Below, piece after piece: positions 14,111 to 25,329 of a stretch of DNA of 64,000 bases. Origin of the DNA: Anoplopoma fimbria. Its lineage: Eukaryota; Chordata; Actinopteri; Perciformes; Anoplopomatidae. Location: NCBI RefSeq assembly GCF_027596085.1, contig NC_072451.1:6233013-6297012 (forward strand), in the 5' to 3' direction. The first letter of the stretch is position 1. Every line of letters begins with the position of its first letter. A program made the position numbers and the translations under genes. The notes beneath the pieces were generated by a model. The model did not search any database and was not told the DNA's origin. It worked only from the letters and a program-made list of their open reading frames with translations.

Positions 14111-15984
14111 ATTTACATCAATTGAATGAGAAAATAATCAGCCGAATTACTTGTTTTGATTTGAACTGAATATGATAAATGACTTAATTCTGGCCTCAAA
14201 TATGTTCATTTTAGTTGACTTTTATAATATTTCACAGTTAAGTGAAATGGATAGAAAGCTAAAGTAGGCTGTGGCAAAGACACATTTTATTTGCACTGAA
14301 TATGACAAACGACTTAATTAAAGCCTCAAATATGTTCATTCTAGTTGAATCTTGTGAATGAGAAAATCATATTTAATCACATCTTCACAATATTTCTTTT
14401 GCAGATTCTTTTTGAGAAAACACCCACAAGCTATCTACCTGCATTTGGCGTGTGCGGGATTCACAACTCCAACACAACAGTGTGACTATTAACAGTCTCC
14501 GCACCTAACAAATATTTGATCTCACATTCTTTAACACATCCTCTAATAGTCATATGCTTTAGAACAAATGAGCTCCGGCTCCTTCCCCTCCCCTTCTCCT
14601 CCCACTGTTATCACAATGGCTAACTCAAATATTCATGTTGGAGGGGGGAAGCATTTAACATGTTGTTGTTATCTGAGAAATCAATCATGCGGTTAATTGT
14701 TGTAGTCAAAAAGGGAAATCTTGCAAGATTATGAAGCTAATTGGCATTATGCATTCATTGTTTTTCCTCTCTGACACTTGCATGATAAAGCGTTGCCTAT
14801 GGAATAAAAGATATTAGTGCGTGAGGACAAACAGTTTTACTGTCTCAGCAGTATTAGAGTTTAGAGTGCCCTCTCGATGGCACTTTACTTTTATGAGGCA
14901 AATGATCTGAATAATAGGAACTGCCGCTTGTAATATTTCCACATCAGGGTCAGGGCTGAGGTTTCCACATGTGTCGGCAGACCTGTGGCTGTGGTTTTTT
15001 TTAAGCCTCCTCCCTGTTTTGCACCTGTTTTCCAGAGAGGTTGCTGAGGAGCCCCCCGGAGCCCCCCGGAGCCACCTGGCCCGACCCGGAGCGCGGCGGC
15101 GAAAAGCACCTGGAATAGCTCGACGATGACTCACAGCGAGGAGAATCTACCTACAGGGGAGTTCAGCCCCCTCGCAGCCAGAAACAAAACAAGTGTCTGT
15201 CAGATCACATCACTCAGGTCAGTAGCTTTTGGGCATTAGGGCAAACAGAAACATACTCTGGGGTTTGTTAGAAAGAGTTCAACTTTGATTGCATCCCTTA
15301 AGGCGTTGCACTTTTTCAGCTCTAATCTCTATCTGCTGCAAGTAGACAGCATATGGTAAAAGACAACAAAACGTAGCCCGAGGAAGTCTATTTAATCCTT
15401 GATGGCAAGCATCCCAGAAATTCAAGGAGGTTGTCAAAGCAAATGCAAATTTGAGCTTTTTTGTGAAAGCATATTAAAATCTAGATATCCGAGTGTCCTG
15501 TGCCCCTGCAGTGATGGTTATGATTGAGCAGGAAGATATGAAAAAAACCATTCTTTTCTCAAGTTACATACATTAATGACATGAGATTCGGATTACTTTC
15601 TCAAAAGAACAACGCCCTCGCATTTAATCTTTACACACACTGAGGTAAAGAAAGCCATGGGCCCTCAAAGGGTATAACAAGTGAGTGCAGATCAATATAG
15701 CTAGTATGTGTTAAATTTCATGATTGTTTGATGTCTGGACAGGTTCACAGGGAACAGGTTCAGGCCTGATCCAGAGCTGAGTCACCTCTCTCCTCATTTT
15801 TACATCTCCATAACAGGAGATGGTGCAAGCTGGATTAAATATCATTCAACTTTTGTGCTAGTTTGTTCCGTTTGAGGCACGTGACAATCAGTGAATGCTG
15901 CTGAGTCTCGATGAATGGAGCTTCTCATTCTGCAACCAAACGCTTCACGGATGAAAAGCGACTCGAAAGATGGCAAAAAAAATT

Positions 15985-16752
15985 ATACAAAATGTCATGA
16001 AACTTTATTTCTTAAAGTGTCATGAAAATATGAAAATATCAAAAGTCATTCAGCATCACAGTTTCCACTGTAAATATACAATCATCTCAGTCACGCTTAC
16101 ATTCAATATATAAAAATATAACAGGAAACTGTTGAATAATACATATTATTGCCAAGAAAAACTGAGGCACTTGAGAAGGTTTGTTCTGCTTTTTGAGTGC
16201 TGGCAAACTGTTTCTAATGACTGTGCAAAAGTTATATTAATTTCACCCTAAAAACCTAAAGTTTGCACTTGTTCCCTAAGTAACAATGGCTTCAGTATTC
16301 CTCTAGTTACATGTGTACTGTCATTCATAATGCGCCTTTTGGTATCGTTTGTGTGGTGCGTATAAAAAGAAAGTGGAGGACTGCATAACAGCCATTGATA
16401 GACATTATACAAAACACTGAAAATAACATTGATAAGGCATACAAAACATTCTAGACATGCAGGGAAAAGTGCATGAATAGCACAGGTAGGTGAGTACAAG
16501 ACATGACAACGCTCGACACAGAAACACTGCTTGAAAACGAGGAGCACGTGAGCACAGAGTTATTTCTCACTTTGAAATGAAATGGACCGCTCGAAGTAGA
16601 AAAAAAAAATAAAAGTCTGCATATTTGGGAACAAACCCCCCTTCGATGTGATTCCTTGACAGTTCTCCTGGAAAAATAAAGAAGCAACAAGAGGGGCTTT
16701 TTTTTTTTTTTTTTTTTTTTCTTCTGCTGGTAGGTGGAAAAGTATCTCCAGT
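15985..16752 (-). other. snai2: Probable snai2 3' untranslated region
   Basis: AT-rich sequence follows the snai2 stop. The first good AATAAA on the minus strand is at forward 16004-16009 (read as tttatt), so cleavage is expected about 15-25 bases further on. A run of 23 T on the plus strand (16698-16720, poly-A in the transcript) lies shortly after the stop codon. The 3' end is inferred and a longer UTR is possible. Confidence 0.5.
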
Positions 16753-16934
16753 TCAGTGTGCTACACAACAACCAGATTCCTCATGCTTGTGCAGAAGAGA
16801 CATCCTGGAGAAGGTTTTGGAGCAGTTCTTGCATTGGTATTTTTTCACATCCGAGTGGGTCTGTAGGTGAGCCCTGAGATTGGACCTGTCCGCGAAAGCC
16901 CTGTTGCAGTGAGGGCAGGAGAACGGCTTCTCTC
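16753..16934 (-). CDS. snai2: snai2 coding exon 3 (zinc fingers 4-5, stop)
   Basis: Starts after a CTTTGACAG acceptor with [10 protein letters not shown] and encodes fingers 4 and 5, ending ESGCCVAH and TGA (forward positions 16753-16755). Confidence 0.95.
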
Positions 16935-18157
16935 CTGTCAAAGAAAGCACACAGACACATGAATAAAAATCTTTCAGAGGCATCTTGCTCTATTATTTTC
17001 AGGGCTGGTTTTTGCAATACAGTGTTTCAAAGAATCGCACAACACATTCTGTTTGCTGACTGATTGTAACATGACATTTGTTCCAAACGAAATAGAAAAA
17101 AAGCAATATTTTGTTTTTCTTTTTCAACACAAAACCAAAAGTAAACCTGCAGGAAGTAATAACAATCTGAGAGTTGTCACAGAAATGTCAGCCTCAATAC
17201 AAAACAGTTGTGAGCTTCAGTCAAGTACTACATTGAATTGATTTGACTGCAACAACAACAAAAAAAAAAACTATTGAACTATGTGAGCCTCTTCACACTG
17301 AAGGCCCCTCTGCAAGTCCCCACATCCACTCACCGGTGTGCGTCCTGATGTGTCCTTGGAGCAGCCACGGTCTGGAGAAAGCCTTCCCGCATATTTTGCA
17401 AACGCAAGGCAACGTGTGAGTCCTGATGTGCATCTTGAGAGCTCCCAGGCTCACGTACTCCTTCTCGCAGTATTTACAACTGAAGGATTTCCTCGTTTGG
17501 GCGTCGCAGTGCAGCTGTTTGTGCTTGAGCAGTCCAGAGTACGTGGAGTAGGACTTGCTGCACAGACTGCACTGGAACTTCTCCGCCTCGACCCCGTGTG
17601 GGTCTGTCAGCTTGGGCAGCATCTGCTCATCCTCATCGCTCCTCGGGCTTTCGGAGCCACTGTGGTCTTTGGAGGACGCGTCGGAGAGAGATGATGGGTA
17701 TCCCGAGATGGGCGAGAGGTCACTGGGGAGCGGAGACAGAGGCAGGTTGCTGGTAGTCCACACGGTGATGGGGCTGTACGCACCCGGGCTCAGGATCTCC
17801 GGCTGGGGGATGACAGGCAGGGGGATGCCCCGGTAGATGTGCGGCGTGAAGAACACTGGAAAGAAAGAAAAAGTAGAATGAATGGTCATGTCTTGGCTGG
17901 TATTGATTGAGGAGTGAGGCGCACAGAAACTTTGAAAAAAAGTTGGCCAATAAGTTTGAAAACTTTTCTTAAAGTTAAAAACAAAACAAAAACAAGACTG
18001 CTTGTCAGAAACATAAAAAACATAATAATAATAATAATAAAATAAAATAAAGTTGATAAAGTCAGACAGGTCCTTTACCTGTTGGGCTCTCCAGCTCACT
18101 GTAATTTGGCTTCTTTGCGGAGTTTATGTGTTTCTTGACCAGAAAAGAGCGTGGCAT
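16753..18157 (-). CDS. snai2: Snail family zinc-finger transcription repressor 2 (Slug), complete, 3 exons
   Basis: Coding exons on the minus strand are 18157-18079, 17855-17334 and 16934-16753, joined at GT-AG sites, giving 260 residues (human SNAI2 has 268). The protein starts MPRSFLVKK, the SNAG repression motif that recruits co-repressors such as LSD1/Co[13 protein letters not shown] (40-48) and [11 protein letters not shown] (87-97), in the Slug-specific region, separate it from snai1. Five zinc fingers follow: C122/C125/H138/H142, C153/C156/H169/H173, C179/C182/H195/H199, C207/C210/H223/H227 and a C2HC finger C235/C238/H251/C256; the protein ends GCCVAH. Known role of the family: nuclear binding to CAGGTG E-boxes, repression of cadherin genes, neural crest formation and epithelial-mesenchymal transition. 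The start is fixed by the conserved SNAG motif. The reading frame is intact with no missing zinc ligand. Orthology is supported by sequence and by the neighbouring sntg1. Confidence 0.97.
17334..17855 (-). CDS. snai2: snai2 coding exon 2 (Slug region, zinc fingers 1-3)
   Basis: This 522-base exon starts after a TTTCTTTCCAG acceptor and ends at CACACCG|GTGAGT. It encodes residues 27-200 and the first base of codon 201: the proline/serine-rich repressor region, then fingers 1 to 3. The split after finger 3 in the HTG|EKP linker matches the vertebrate gene structure. Confidence 0.95.
18079..18157 (-). CDS. snai2: snai2 coding exon 1 (SNAG domain)
   Basis: Encodes residues 1-26 plus the first base of codon 27. 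It begins [19 protein letters not shown] and ends at CAG|GTAAAG on the minus strand (phase 1). Confidence 0.95.
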
Positions 18158-18159
18158 CT

Positions 18160-18520
18160 TGGAAAAAAAACAAGTGGACAACTTTTTCCAAACTTTGTTT
18201 CGTGAAAGATACAGCTGCGCGTTGACTGGCGTGGAGACGGAAATCCTTATTGCTTAAGTCCAGTGGAGTGTCATGGTGCGGCGCTGCGCTCCTGGAAACA
18301 GTGCAGTGAGTAGCTGTAAAGAGCTGTAAATACTCCCCATCAGGTGCATGGGAGGAGCCATCCGCTTCTATTTACATACACTGCTGCCCCAAACCAATTA
18401 AAAGGCGCTCTAACCACGGAGCCCAAAAAACGCTTCATGCCTACAGCAGCACATGACCCCCTCTAGGGGCTGGGTCAGTGCCATGTTCTCCAGTCAGACA
18501 GGTGCTTTGTGAAAGACTGC
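18160..18520 (-). promoter_or_regulatory. snai2: snai2 upstream region with E-boxes, CCAAT box and a short upstream ORF
   Basis: Just upstream of the snai2 start there are two CAGGTG E-boxes (18341-18346 and 18499-18504), the sequence bound by Snail proteins themselves, and a CCAAT motif at 18394-18398. A minimal upstream ORF (ATG at 18274, stop at 18256-18254, six residues) sits in a CACCATG context about 115 bases before the main start. The transcription start is not known. Human SLUG is reported to act on an E-box in its own promoter, so feedback regulation is a reasonable inference. Confidence 0.4.
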
Positions 18521-18621
18521 AAGTGTTAAAACCTACTCTGGTTTAATCTACTCTGCTGCCAAGAGCACATCCTTGCATCCTTGCAACACACACAAGTCTA
18601 GCACAAAGCATTGCACAAATG

Positions 18622-18645
18622 ATATATATATATATATATATATAT
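18622..18645. repeat. (TA)n microsatellite
   Basis: Twelve TA units upstream of snai2. Confidence 0.95.
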
Positions 18646-19110
18646 GCAAGAAAAGAAAGATAAGAACGAGAGAGTGATGCAAACAGGGTTATTTATTCAA
18701 AATGCCATTGCTAACGTAATCAGTGCACACTGTGTGCATGGTGCTCATGATGATTGTTGTGCTACAAACCTCTGGAGACTGATTATGCTGTGACATCTTT
18801 CTTTTATTTGAATTCGAGAATACTCCCACCAACAACAGCACCCTTAAACACGATTATAACGGCTCGATTTGAAGGAAAAGGAAGATTTATTTATGTAATT
18901 TCAATACGATTATTTGTCGTCTTTCAATGGAATTGTATCGGGATGAAATCGTATCGAGTAATACAAAATACAGTCAACTTATTTGATACTAATGAACATG
19001 TACTTACAAAAAATTTTAAGAAAATATGCATTGATAAGAATTCTGTCAAGCTGTTGTCATATCTTATTACTTTGTCAGCATGCATGTAAACATTGTATAG
19101 CTGGAAATAT

Positions 19111-19112
<2 letters not shown>

Positions 19113-19180
<68 letters not shown>
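19113..19180. repeat. (CT)n(TA)n compound microsatellite
   Basis: About 18 CT units run directly into about 16 TA units. Confidence 0.95.
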
Positions 19181-19183
<3 letters not shown>

Positions 19184-21439
19184 GAAATGACATATATCGG
19201 ATTAGAATATTTTGGCCATATTGCCCTTATACACTACCTATTGAACAGACAAATCTTTGGTTTCATGATCAAACAAACAACTGGACCAGCCTGCATGCTG
19301 CCGTCCACATTGTCATTCTGGGGCTTTGCCGGAGGATGGCCCTTCCTAATGCAGTTGTGTATGGAGAAAGCCACACATTTCCTGGCCAATAATGCAAGAA
19401 AGGAGTCCTCCTTGGAATGTAAATTTAAGAGTAGTTCCCTCTCAAGGTCAGACATGATACTATAATCAGATTTATCCCTGCTGCTGCTGCTGGACTGGAC
19501 GAGGAGAGGCAAACTTAGCAGCCTACGCCCCCTTGTGTTCAACTCAGTTCTTCTGAAAGGGGCAAGAGTCGAACATCTAGAGGTAACAAGGCAGGAGAAG
19601 AAAAAAGAAACACACAAAGGTAAAGGCTTAGTGATATCAAAAAGCAGCTCCTGGAGCAGTTTGATTGGCTAGGTCAGCAGATATGAAAAGCACCTTATGT
19701 CTGGGGCAGGCCTTAAGTTAATTGTGAAATGCTTATCTTATCTGGAAAACATAATTGCAGATCATGAATAGTTTCCCTTTTGTGCCCGCTTGGAATTATA
19801 AAAGGGAAGGGAAGGTTATCTGTGCATAATAACTCCCGGCTACTGTCACACATTCAGCCGGCTGCATGGCAAGTAGGATGTGTGAGGAGTGGTGGTGCTT
19901 TGGTGGAGATCCAGCAGAAAAACATTGTGCACTGTGAGAGATAATGCAGCAACATCAATATCAACCCATCAACCGAACCGTATCCAAGCGAAGCAGACCA
20001 AGAGGCAGCCAGGAGGAAGAAAATAAGAAATCCTTCCTGCAGTCTTCATGCTTCAGTTCTGTTCGCAGCATCCAGAGCATGTGGATGCTGCTCCACTGAC
20101 GGTCATGAGGGGGGGAGTGAAAGCACGGCGCGCCGGCTCCAATCATATCACTGTTTCTGAAAAGCAAAGGCTGGAGTTTTTATGAACTTGAAAATTAATT
20201 AAGCGAGTGGAAGCTGTGTATCCTTGGCCCTGCGGGATAATATTACACCAGCAAAAATGTGCTCAATTAAAACGTGAACATGATTTCGGATTTTCTGGTC
20301 AAGCACATGGAAAAAGGATGCTTTTTCATGAGAGGCAGCAGCAGCTTATCTATGCAACATCCAGGTTCCTCTATAGGCATCTTTATTTTCTTCTATGCGG
20401 GTACATTTTCATACATACAGAAGATGTTTTGTGGGATTGAATTTTGCATATTGTCCATTAGTTATGATCTTCTTTTAAAAAAAACACCTGAAACAAACAT
20501 TGTTAACTTCCCAATTAAAGTGATGACTGATGAACAACTGGACTGAGACGTTTCTTTTTCTATCTTTCTTAATTTCTTCTTTTCTTTGTTTTGTAATTGC
20601 CTTTTCCGTTCCTCATTATTTTCATTTAATGTAATCCTGCTTATCTTGCCTTGAGTTTTTTAAAGAGCGGCCTTTGCATAAGCTTTTAGCCCACACCGCT
20701 CCTGCACAGTCTTTTGTTTACTTTTAATCCACACATATCTGAGTATATGTAGGCGACGCATTAACTGTGGCTGTGTGTGTGTATGTGAATACCTTTGTGT
20801 ACATACATCTTTTATAATAGCTGTAGTTTGAATGTGCAAAAATTTACATAATTTACAGGAGGTCTGGTTGGTTAAAGCCCTCGAGTATCTGACCTTTTGT
20901 ATCAATAGAGTACTGCAGGAATGGGTCCTAAAACTTGGAAATGAGTGAGCAATTTTGCCTCTCTGGTTTCCTCTTCTCGAAGTCAATGTTTTTGTTTTTA
21001 TTTTAAACATTATCACAATGTGGTTAATACAAGCTTAAGAGCTCCAAGATTTAGAAGACGTTAGTAAATATTCCTCTTGTGAATTTTTAAGCTTTTGAGT
21101 GTCTTAAAAAATCTAACAAGTGGCTGAATGAGACTACAAAACCTCATCAAACCGACTAGTCTGCCTTTTGCAGCTTTATTGTGTACAATTGAGCTTTATT
21201 GTGTACAACCGTGATGTAGTTTGTTTATAGCCTAACGTTAGCTTTATGCGTCTTCTGATTGCATCCACACTTCAAAAATCATAGAAGCGGAGTTCATTTG
21301 TGAGGTTTGTCTTGCTGAACAAATGTGTAAATATCATAAAATCTAAGAGAAATATTTCATGTGAAATAACGAAAAATGATCCGAGTTTTTGAAGATCATA
21401 TTAGGTAATAAATCAAGTGAGACGTAGGGTTATATTCTA

Positions 21440-21580
21440 ATAGACCTTCTGTACAATTTACTTCTTTCTGCAACCAGAGGAGTCGCCCCCTGATGGCCAT
21501 TAGAAAGAATGCAAGTTTAAGGCGCTTCGGCATTGACTTCATGTTCAGAACCGGAGGATGCAGAACGAATCGTACCAGCA
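21440..21580 (+). repeat. Interspersed teleost repeat fragment
   Basis: The segment around 21462-21545 (ctttctgcaaccagaggagt, cgccccctgatggcc, gcattgacttcatgttcag) is one I recognise as a high-copy sequence in percomorph DNA. It may extend upstream to about 21180. The family name is not known to me. Confidence 0.45.
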
Positions 21581-21842
21581 GATAACCCTGAGCAGCATAT
21601 AAGAGATGTCTGCCACAAAAATCTTCTTAGGTTTAGGCAACAAACCCTTTTTCCTAAACCTTAACCCAGATTTAGGAAAAGTTAATGGTTTTGGGTTAGC
21701 AGTAGGCTGGTCTGGAGCTGCGGTGTCTTTTAAATCAAACAACCCTTTCAGAATAACAGATTTGCACTGCGTTTTTGAATCACATGCTTTCTCTGTTCCA
21801 ATCATAGTACAAACTGCAGCTGCCCTGGGGCGTGCTTCTTCG

Positions 21843-22215
21843 CCATAACATGTCACCTTGAACTTTGACCCTGTTGCTTACATATATTATCTGCGCTGAG
21901 GATTGTGGGTCAGAATAGCCAGAAAAACATGCTGATTTACACACTGCAAAATGCAATGGGATGCAGTAGGACATCCTGGTGTTTTTTTGGCATACTGCGT
22001 TCCAATAACCATACTGTCTTACTATTTAGTATGCCAGCTAAAGATCAAGTATGTGCCAATGCATAGTGTGTCAAATGCAGTATGTCACACATACCTGGAT
22101 TTTCTACTACATCTAGATGCATTTTACAGTATTTCTTGGCTATTCTGACCCACAATCCTTAAATAAAAGACATATAAGCAAGAGGGTCAAAGTTAAAGGT
22201 GCAATGTTATGATGA
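21843..22215. mobile_element. Foldback repeat with imperfect long arms
   Basis: AGGATTGTGGGTCAGAATAG (21899 onward, 22 bases in all) has a perfect complement at 22138-22159, and AACTTTGACCCT (21861-21872) has its complement at 22183-22194. The arms continue with mismatches toward the centre, around 22030, where CATACTNNNTTCC-like pieces repeat. This is the form of a MITE. A related fragment (gcatactaaatagtatg) follows at about 22326-22342. Confidence 0.6.
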
Positions 22216-22636
22216 AGTAGTGAGTCCAGATTGAATGCAAACTGCTTGCACAGTCAGTACTTCATAAGGGAAGCTGCAGTACTAAAAGTCAAAAGATTCG
22301 GAACGCAGCTTACAAATTCTTCTCGCATACTAAATAGTATGGCGGTAGTTTGGGTATTAGAACGCGCAGCTGACGTGCATTTGGTTTCAGAACGAAATGC
22401 TGCACGTGCTCCTCAGTTTGTTTGATTAAGAACAGTCAATGGCGTGTTGCCTATGGTGGTATGGGAGCACGAAACGTCAGAGCAGTCAGCTTGCATCATG
22501 TTGGGGAAACAGACTCCTCAGCTGGCATGATGACAGCAATGAGGTACACCTGGTCAACTCGTGCAGCTGTTCACGCAAGGGCCTCGGGGAAGCTGAACAA
22601 ATACTATCGAGTGACTGCATGTGTAGGCCAACATTG

Positions 22637-22638
<2 letters not shown>

Positions 22639-22686
<48 letters not shown>

Positions 22687-22693
22687 TGTGTGT
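22639..22693. repeat. (TG)n microsatellite
   Basis: About 27 TG units with one TA interruption. Confidence 0.95.
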
Positions 22694-22924
22694 TCATTGA
22701 CAACACAAACTGAGTCATTCACGAGTATCTGACTGTGCAAAGGCTGAGAAAAATCCACCCACCTCTGCTTTATTTTCTCTTTTTAATGCCATTTAGCTCA
22801 GGGAAGTTGAAACATGCGTTCACACAATGGCCTTTAATGTGGAATTAACTTTGACGTATGGGCAAATAAAAAATATTCTTCATCTTTGGCTTTTGGCTCT
22901 TTGACGCAGATATCTTTCTCTTGA

Positions 22925-22928
<4 letters not shown>

Positions 22929-22992
<64 letters not shown>
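22929..22992. repeat. (AC)n microsatellite
   Basis: Thirty-two uninterrupted AC units, about 100 bases before the candidate sntg1 first exon. Confidence 0.95.
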
Positions 22993-22995
<3 letters not shown>

Positions 22996-23089
22996 AGGAC
23001 CGCAGTGCACGCAAATGTAATTGGCAAAGGGGGGGGAAAGGGTGAGAAATCGGTTTGTGAGATGTTTGTGCGTCTTTGGTTTGGGGGGT

Positions 23090-23689
23090 GTACTGTGGGA
23101 CAGAGCAGCAGCAGCATCAGCATCAGCATCAGCAGCAGACGTACAGCCTACCTAGAAACAGTGTGAAAAAAGTAGAGCCATGTAATATTGATGGAGCCAG
23201 AGTTGTGCGGTGTGCCTCCCGGTAAAACAAGTGGATCGACGCGCGCGTTAAACCAGCCGCATGTGATTTTTCCAGCTTCAAGTCATTTTGGCATCACGAT
23301 GCGCGACAGAGAGACGGACACGGAGCTGTGAAGCCTGGACCTGGAGGATGAGGATGAGGATGATGAGGATGTCGATGGAGAAGAGGAATCCCTGAAACCG
23401 CCTCTGCCCAGGAAATATGGACAGAAATCTGCTCTTATGTGCGAGTGCGGGCTGGTTTATTATTATTTTTTTGTATTCGCACATCGCCACAGAGCAGGCT
23501 GTAGTGGACCAGGATGCCGTGTGGGCGATGCTGCCACAAGGGGATACATTGTGATTTCGCTGAGATGTTTTAGCAACCATTGCATATATTAAAAAAAAAT
23601 TAAAAAAAATAAGCAAAAGCGGAATCACAAGAGGGATTGGAGTCCAAAGGGATCTAATAAGACATCACCACCTGTTACTAGACAATCAG
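23090..23689 (+). other. Candidate untranslated first exon of sntg1
   Basis: This segment is richer in CpG and purine triplets than its surroundings and ends at a strong donor, aatcag|gtaagc. It contains several short upstream ORFs (for example ATG at 23300 reading MRDRETDTEL then stop) and a GAT/GAG-rich stretch around 23345-23380. It lies on the sntg1 strand, 9.8 kb before the first coding exon, and mammalian SNTG1 has distant untranslated leader exons. The 5' boundary is a guess. It could instead belong to an unrelated non-coding transcript. Confidence 0.35.
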
Positions 23690-23938
23690 GTAAGCCTCAC
23701 AGACCTTTTTTCTTTTTGGTTTTTTTTTTTTTTTTTTTTTTACATTTACAGTGTCTCCTAATACAGTGGACGTGTGATTATTATGACAAACACCCATGAA
23801 ACGAATCATTAATCCGTTGACAATGTACTTTTTTTCGAGATGTGATCTGCCTCAATGCTGCGCACCGAGATTTATGTGCCAATCACCTATATGATGCGAT
23901 GCATAATAAAGCATCCCATGCTCTTATTAGTCACATTT

Positions 23939-23940
<2 letters not shown>

Positions 23941-24009
<69 letters not shown>
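23941..24009. repeat. (GT)n microsatellite
   Basis: About 34 uninterrupted GT units, 250 bases after the candidate sntg1 first exon. Confidence 0.95.
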
Positions 24010-24010
<1 letters not shown>

Positions 24011-25143
24011 TGCACCAAGCGGAACACTTCACTTATAATGGGCCTCGTGATGAAACACCCTTTCATTATTGTATGATTTGCAGGGGGATATGTGGGCTTG
24101 CAAAAAAAACCAAAAACCTTCACATTGCCTCAGTGCAGGTACGAGCAGCACCCGCAGTTTCCTCCAGCCAGTGCAGAGGCAGCAGACCTCTTTTCACCCA
24201 TAGTGCACTGGATGCCAATAATGGACAACAAAGCTACTTTTATTTCTTTGAACAAAATAGGCCATTTTATTTCTCAAACGTCACTATTCACACATCGCTC
24301 ATCTGCAGCTTTTTTTTGGAAAGAATCAAGCATCAAGGCAACGTCCATCTGTGATGAACCTGAGGAGTGTTTCTGCTGCTGCTGGTCCAGTGTGTTTTAT
24401 TGGCCTTCACAAAAAGCCTCCTGAATCCTCCAGTGTTTCACTAAATTTATGGTGCTTCTTCTTTTAACTGTAAACTGATGGGCAGTGTGCACTATAGACA
24501 GGCTTGCCTTTTTTTTTTCCTCATTAAAGGCTGCACAGTGACAGACAATCAGTGCAGGTTTTGTAGCTAGAAGCCCACTGAGATGCAGAAATCAGACCTC
24601 ACATGGATGGTTTCTGTGTCTATGCAAGCATGCTGAGCTGAGCTGAGCTGAGCAGAGCCGGTCCATTGGCTGGTCATAGGTCAGGAGCAATCTGTTTGAT
24701 GTACTGGAGGTCTCACTTCCTACAGACAGTGCACACCCACCCCCCCTCCCCCTCTATTTCTGCTTATGTCCTAAATCATAAAGCAGTTTGGCCAAGTGAC
24801 AGAGGTACACTGGAAGAAAATCTGGCCTGATTGAAATAGTGTCAGCCATGTCCGGTCAATATGTCAGGCGGGAGAGAGGGAGAAAGAGAGAGAGAGAGAG
24901 AGAGGGTAAGAGAGCAAGGGACAAGTTGTTTGAATCCCTCATACTGTGTCGCGGTCTGGATCCGCTGATAATTGGGTGGAAAAAATTGACACTGTCACAA
25001 AGTTTTACCGGACACAATCCTGATCTGAAGGACGCCGGCATCGATCATGATCTGGAAACAATGTCTACAGTGCACAACAAGGAGTTCCTCCACACTTTAT
25101 CTTCCCTACTTAAGTAATCAATAATCTGCTGTTTCTCCTGCAG

Positions 25144-25221
25144 CTGAATCCCATCGGGTCGTTTAAGAATCCGGACCAGTTAAACGTCTCGAAAACATAC
25201 AAGTGGGACAGCTTGTCCTAA
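25144..25221 (+). other. Orphan exon-like segment with a 25-codon open frame
   Basis: A very good acceptor (ctgctgtttctcctgcag, ending 25143) is followed by an open frame LNPIGSFKNP...KTYKWDSLS ending in TAA. No good donor follows within 250 bases, so it could only be a last exon, or a leader exon with a weak donor. I do not recognise the peptide. No matching upstream coding exon was found. Confidence 0.2.
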
Positions 25222-25302
25222 GGCCTTACTGGAAGCAGTGGATGGATGTACACAGTGACATCAACTGTGTGTGTGTTTACACATTCAAAATGTTGCAACA
25301 CT

Positions 25303-25329
25303 CCCCCCCCCCCCCCACCCCCCACCCCC
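25303..25329. repeat. Poly-C tract
   Basis: Fourteen C then short C runs broken by single A bases. A run of 16 G follows 220 bases later (25547-25562). Confidence 0.9.

Larger units (their letters stand above)
1..15984. other. Non-coding region beyond the snai2 3' end
   Basis: No gene can be supported. All open frames are short, lack splice-joined partners and show no recognised domain. Besides the listed repeats, 9880-10130 resembles a degraded dispersed repeat (ctgaggaactccac, ggtgtcaaaggcagctct). Stretches at about 13195-13335 and 14690-14780 are unique, rich in TAAT-type homeodomain cores and could be regulatory elements. Such gene-poor DNA is usual around developmental regulators like snai2. 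Confidence 0.6.
18521..23089. other. Non-coding region between snai2 and the candidate sntg1 leader
   Basis: Holds the microsatellites and foldback repeats listed separately and no coding exon that I can support. The segment at about 19620-19830 is low in repeats, with GATA-like (cttatctta) and TAAT-like cores, and may be a regulatory element. Confidence 0.5.

Noticed and set aside
17338..17836. Plus-strand ORFs opposite snai2 exon 2
   Set aside because: Antisense shadows of the zinc-finger coding exon.
22422..24354. Open frames with long CVCV or THTH runs
   Set aside because: They are translations of CA/GT dinucleotide tracts.
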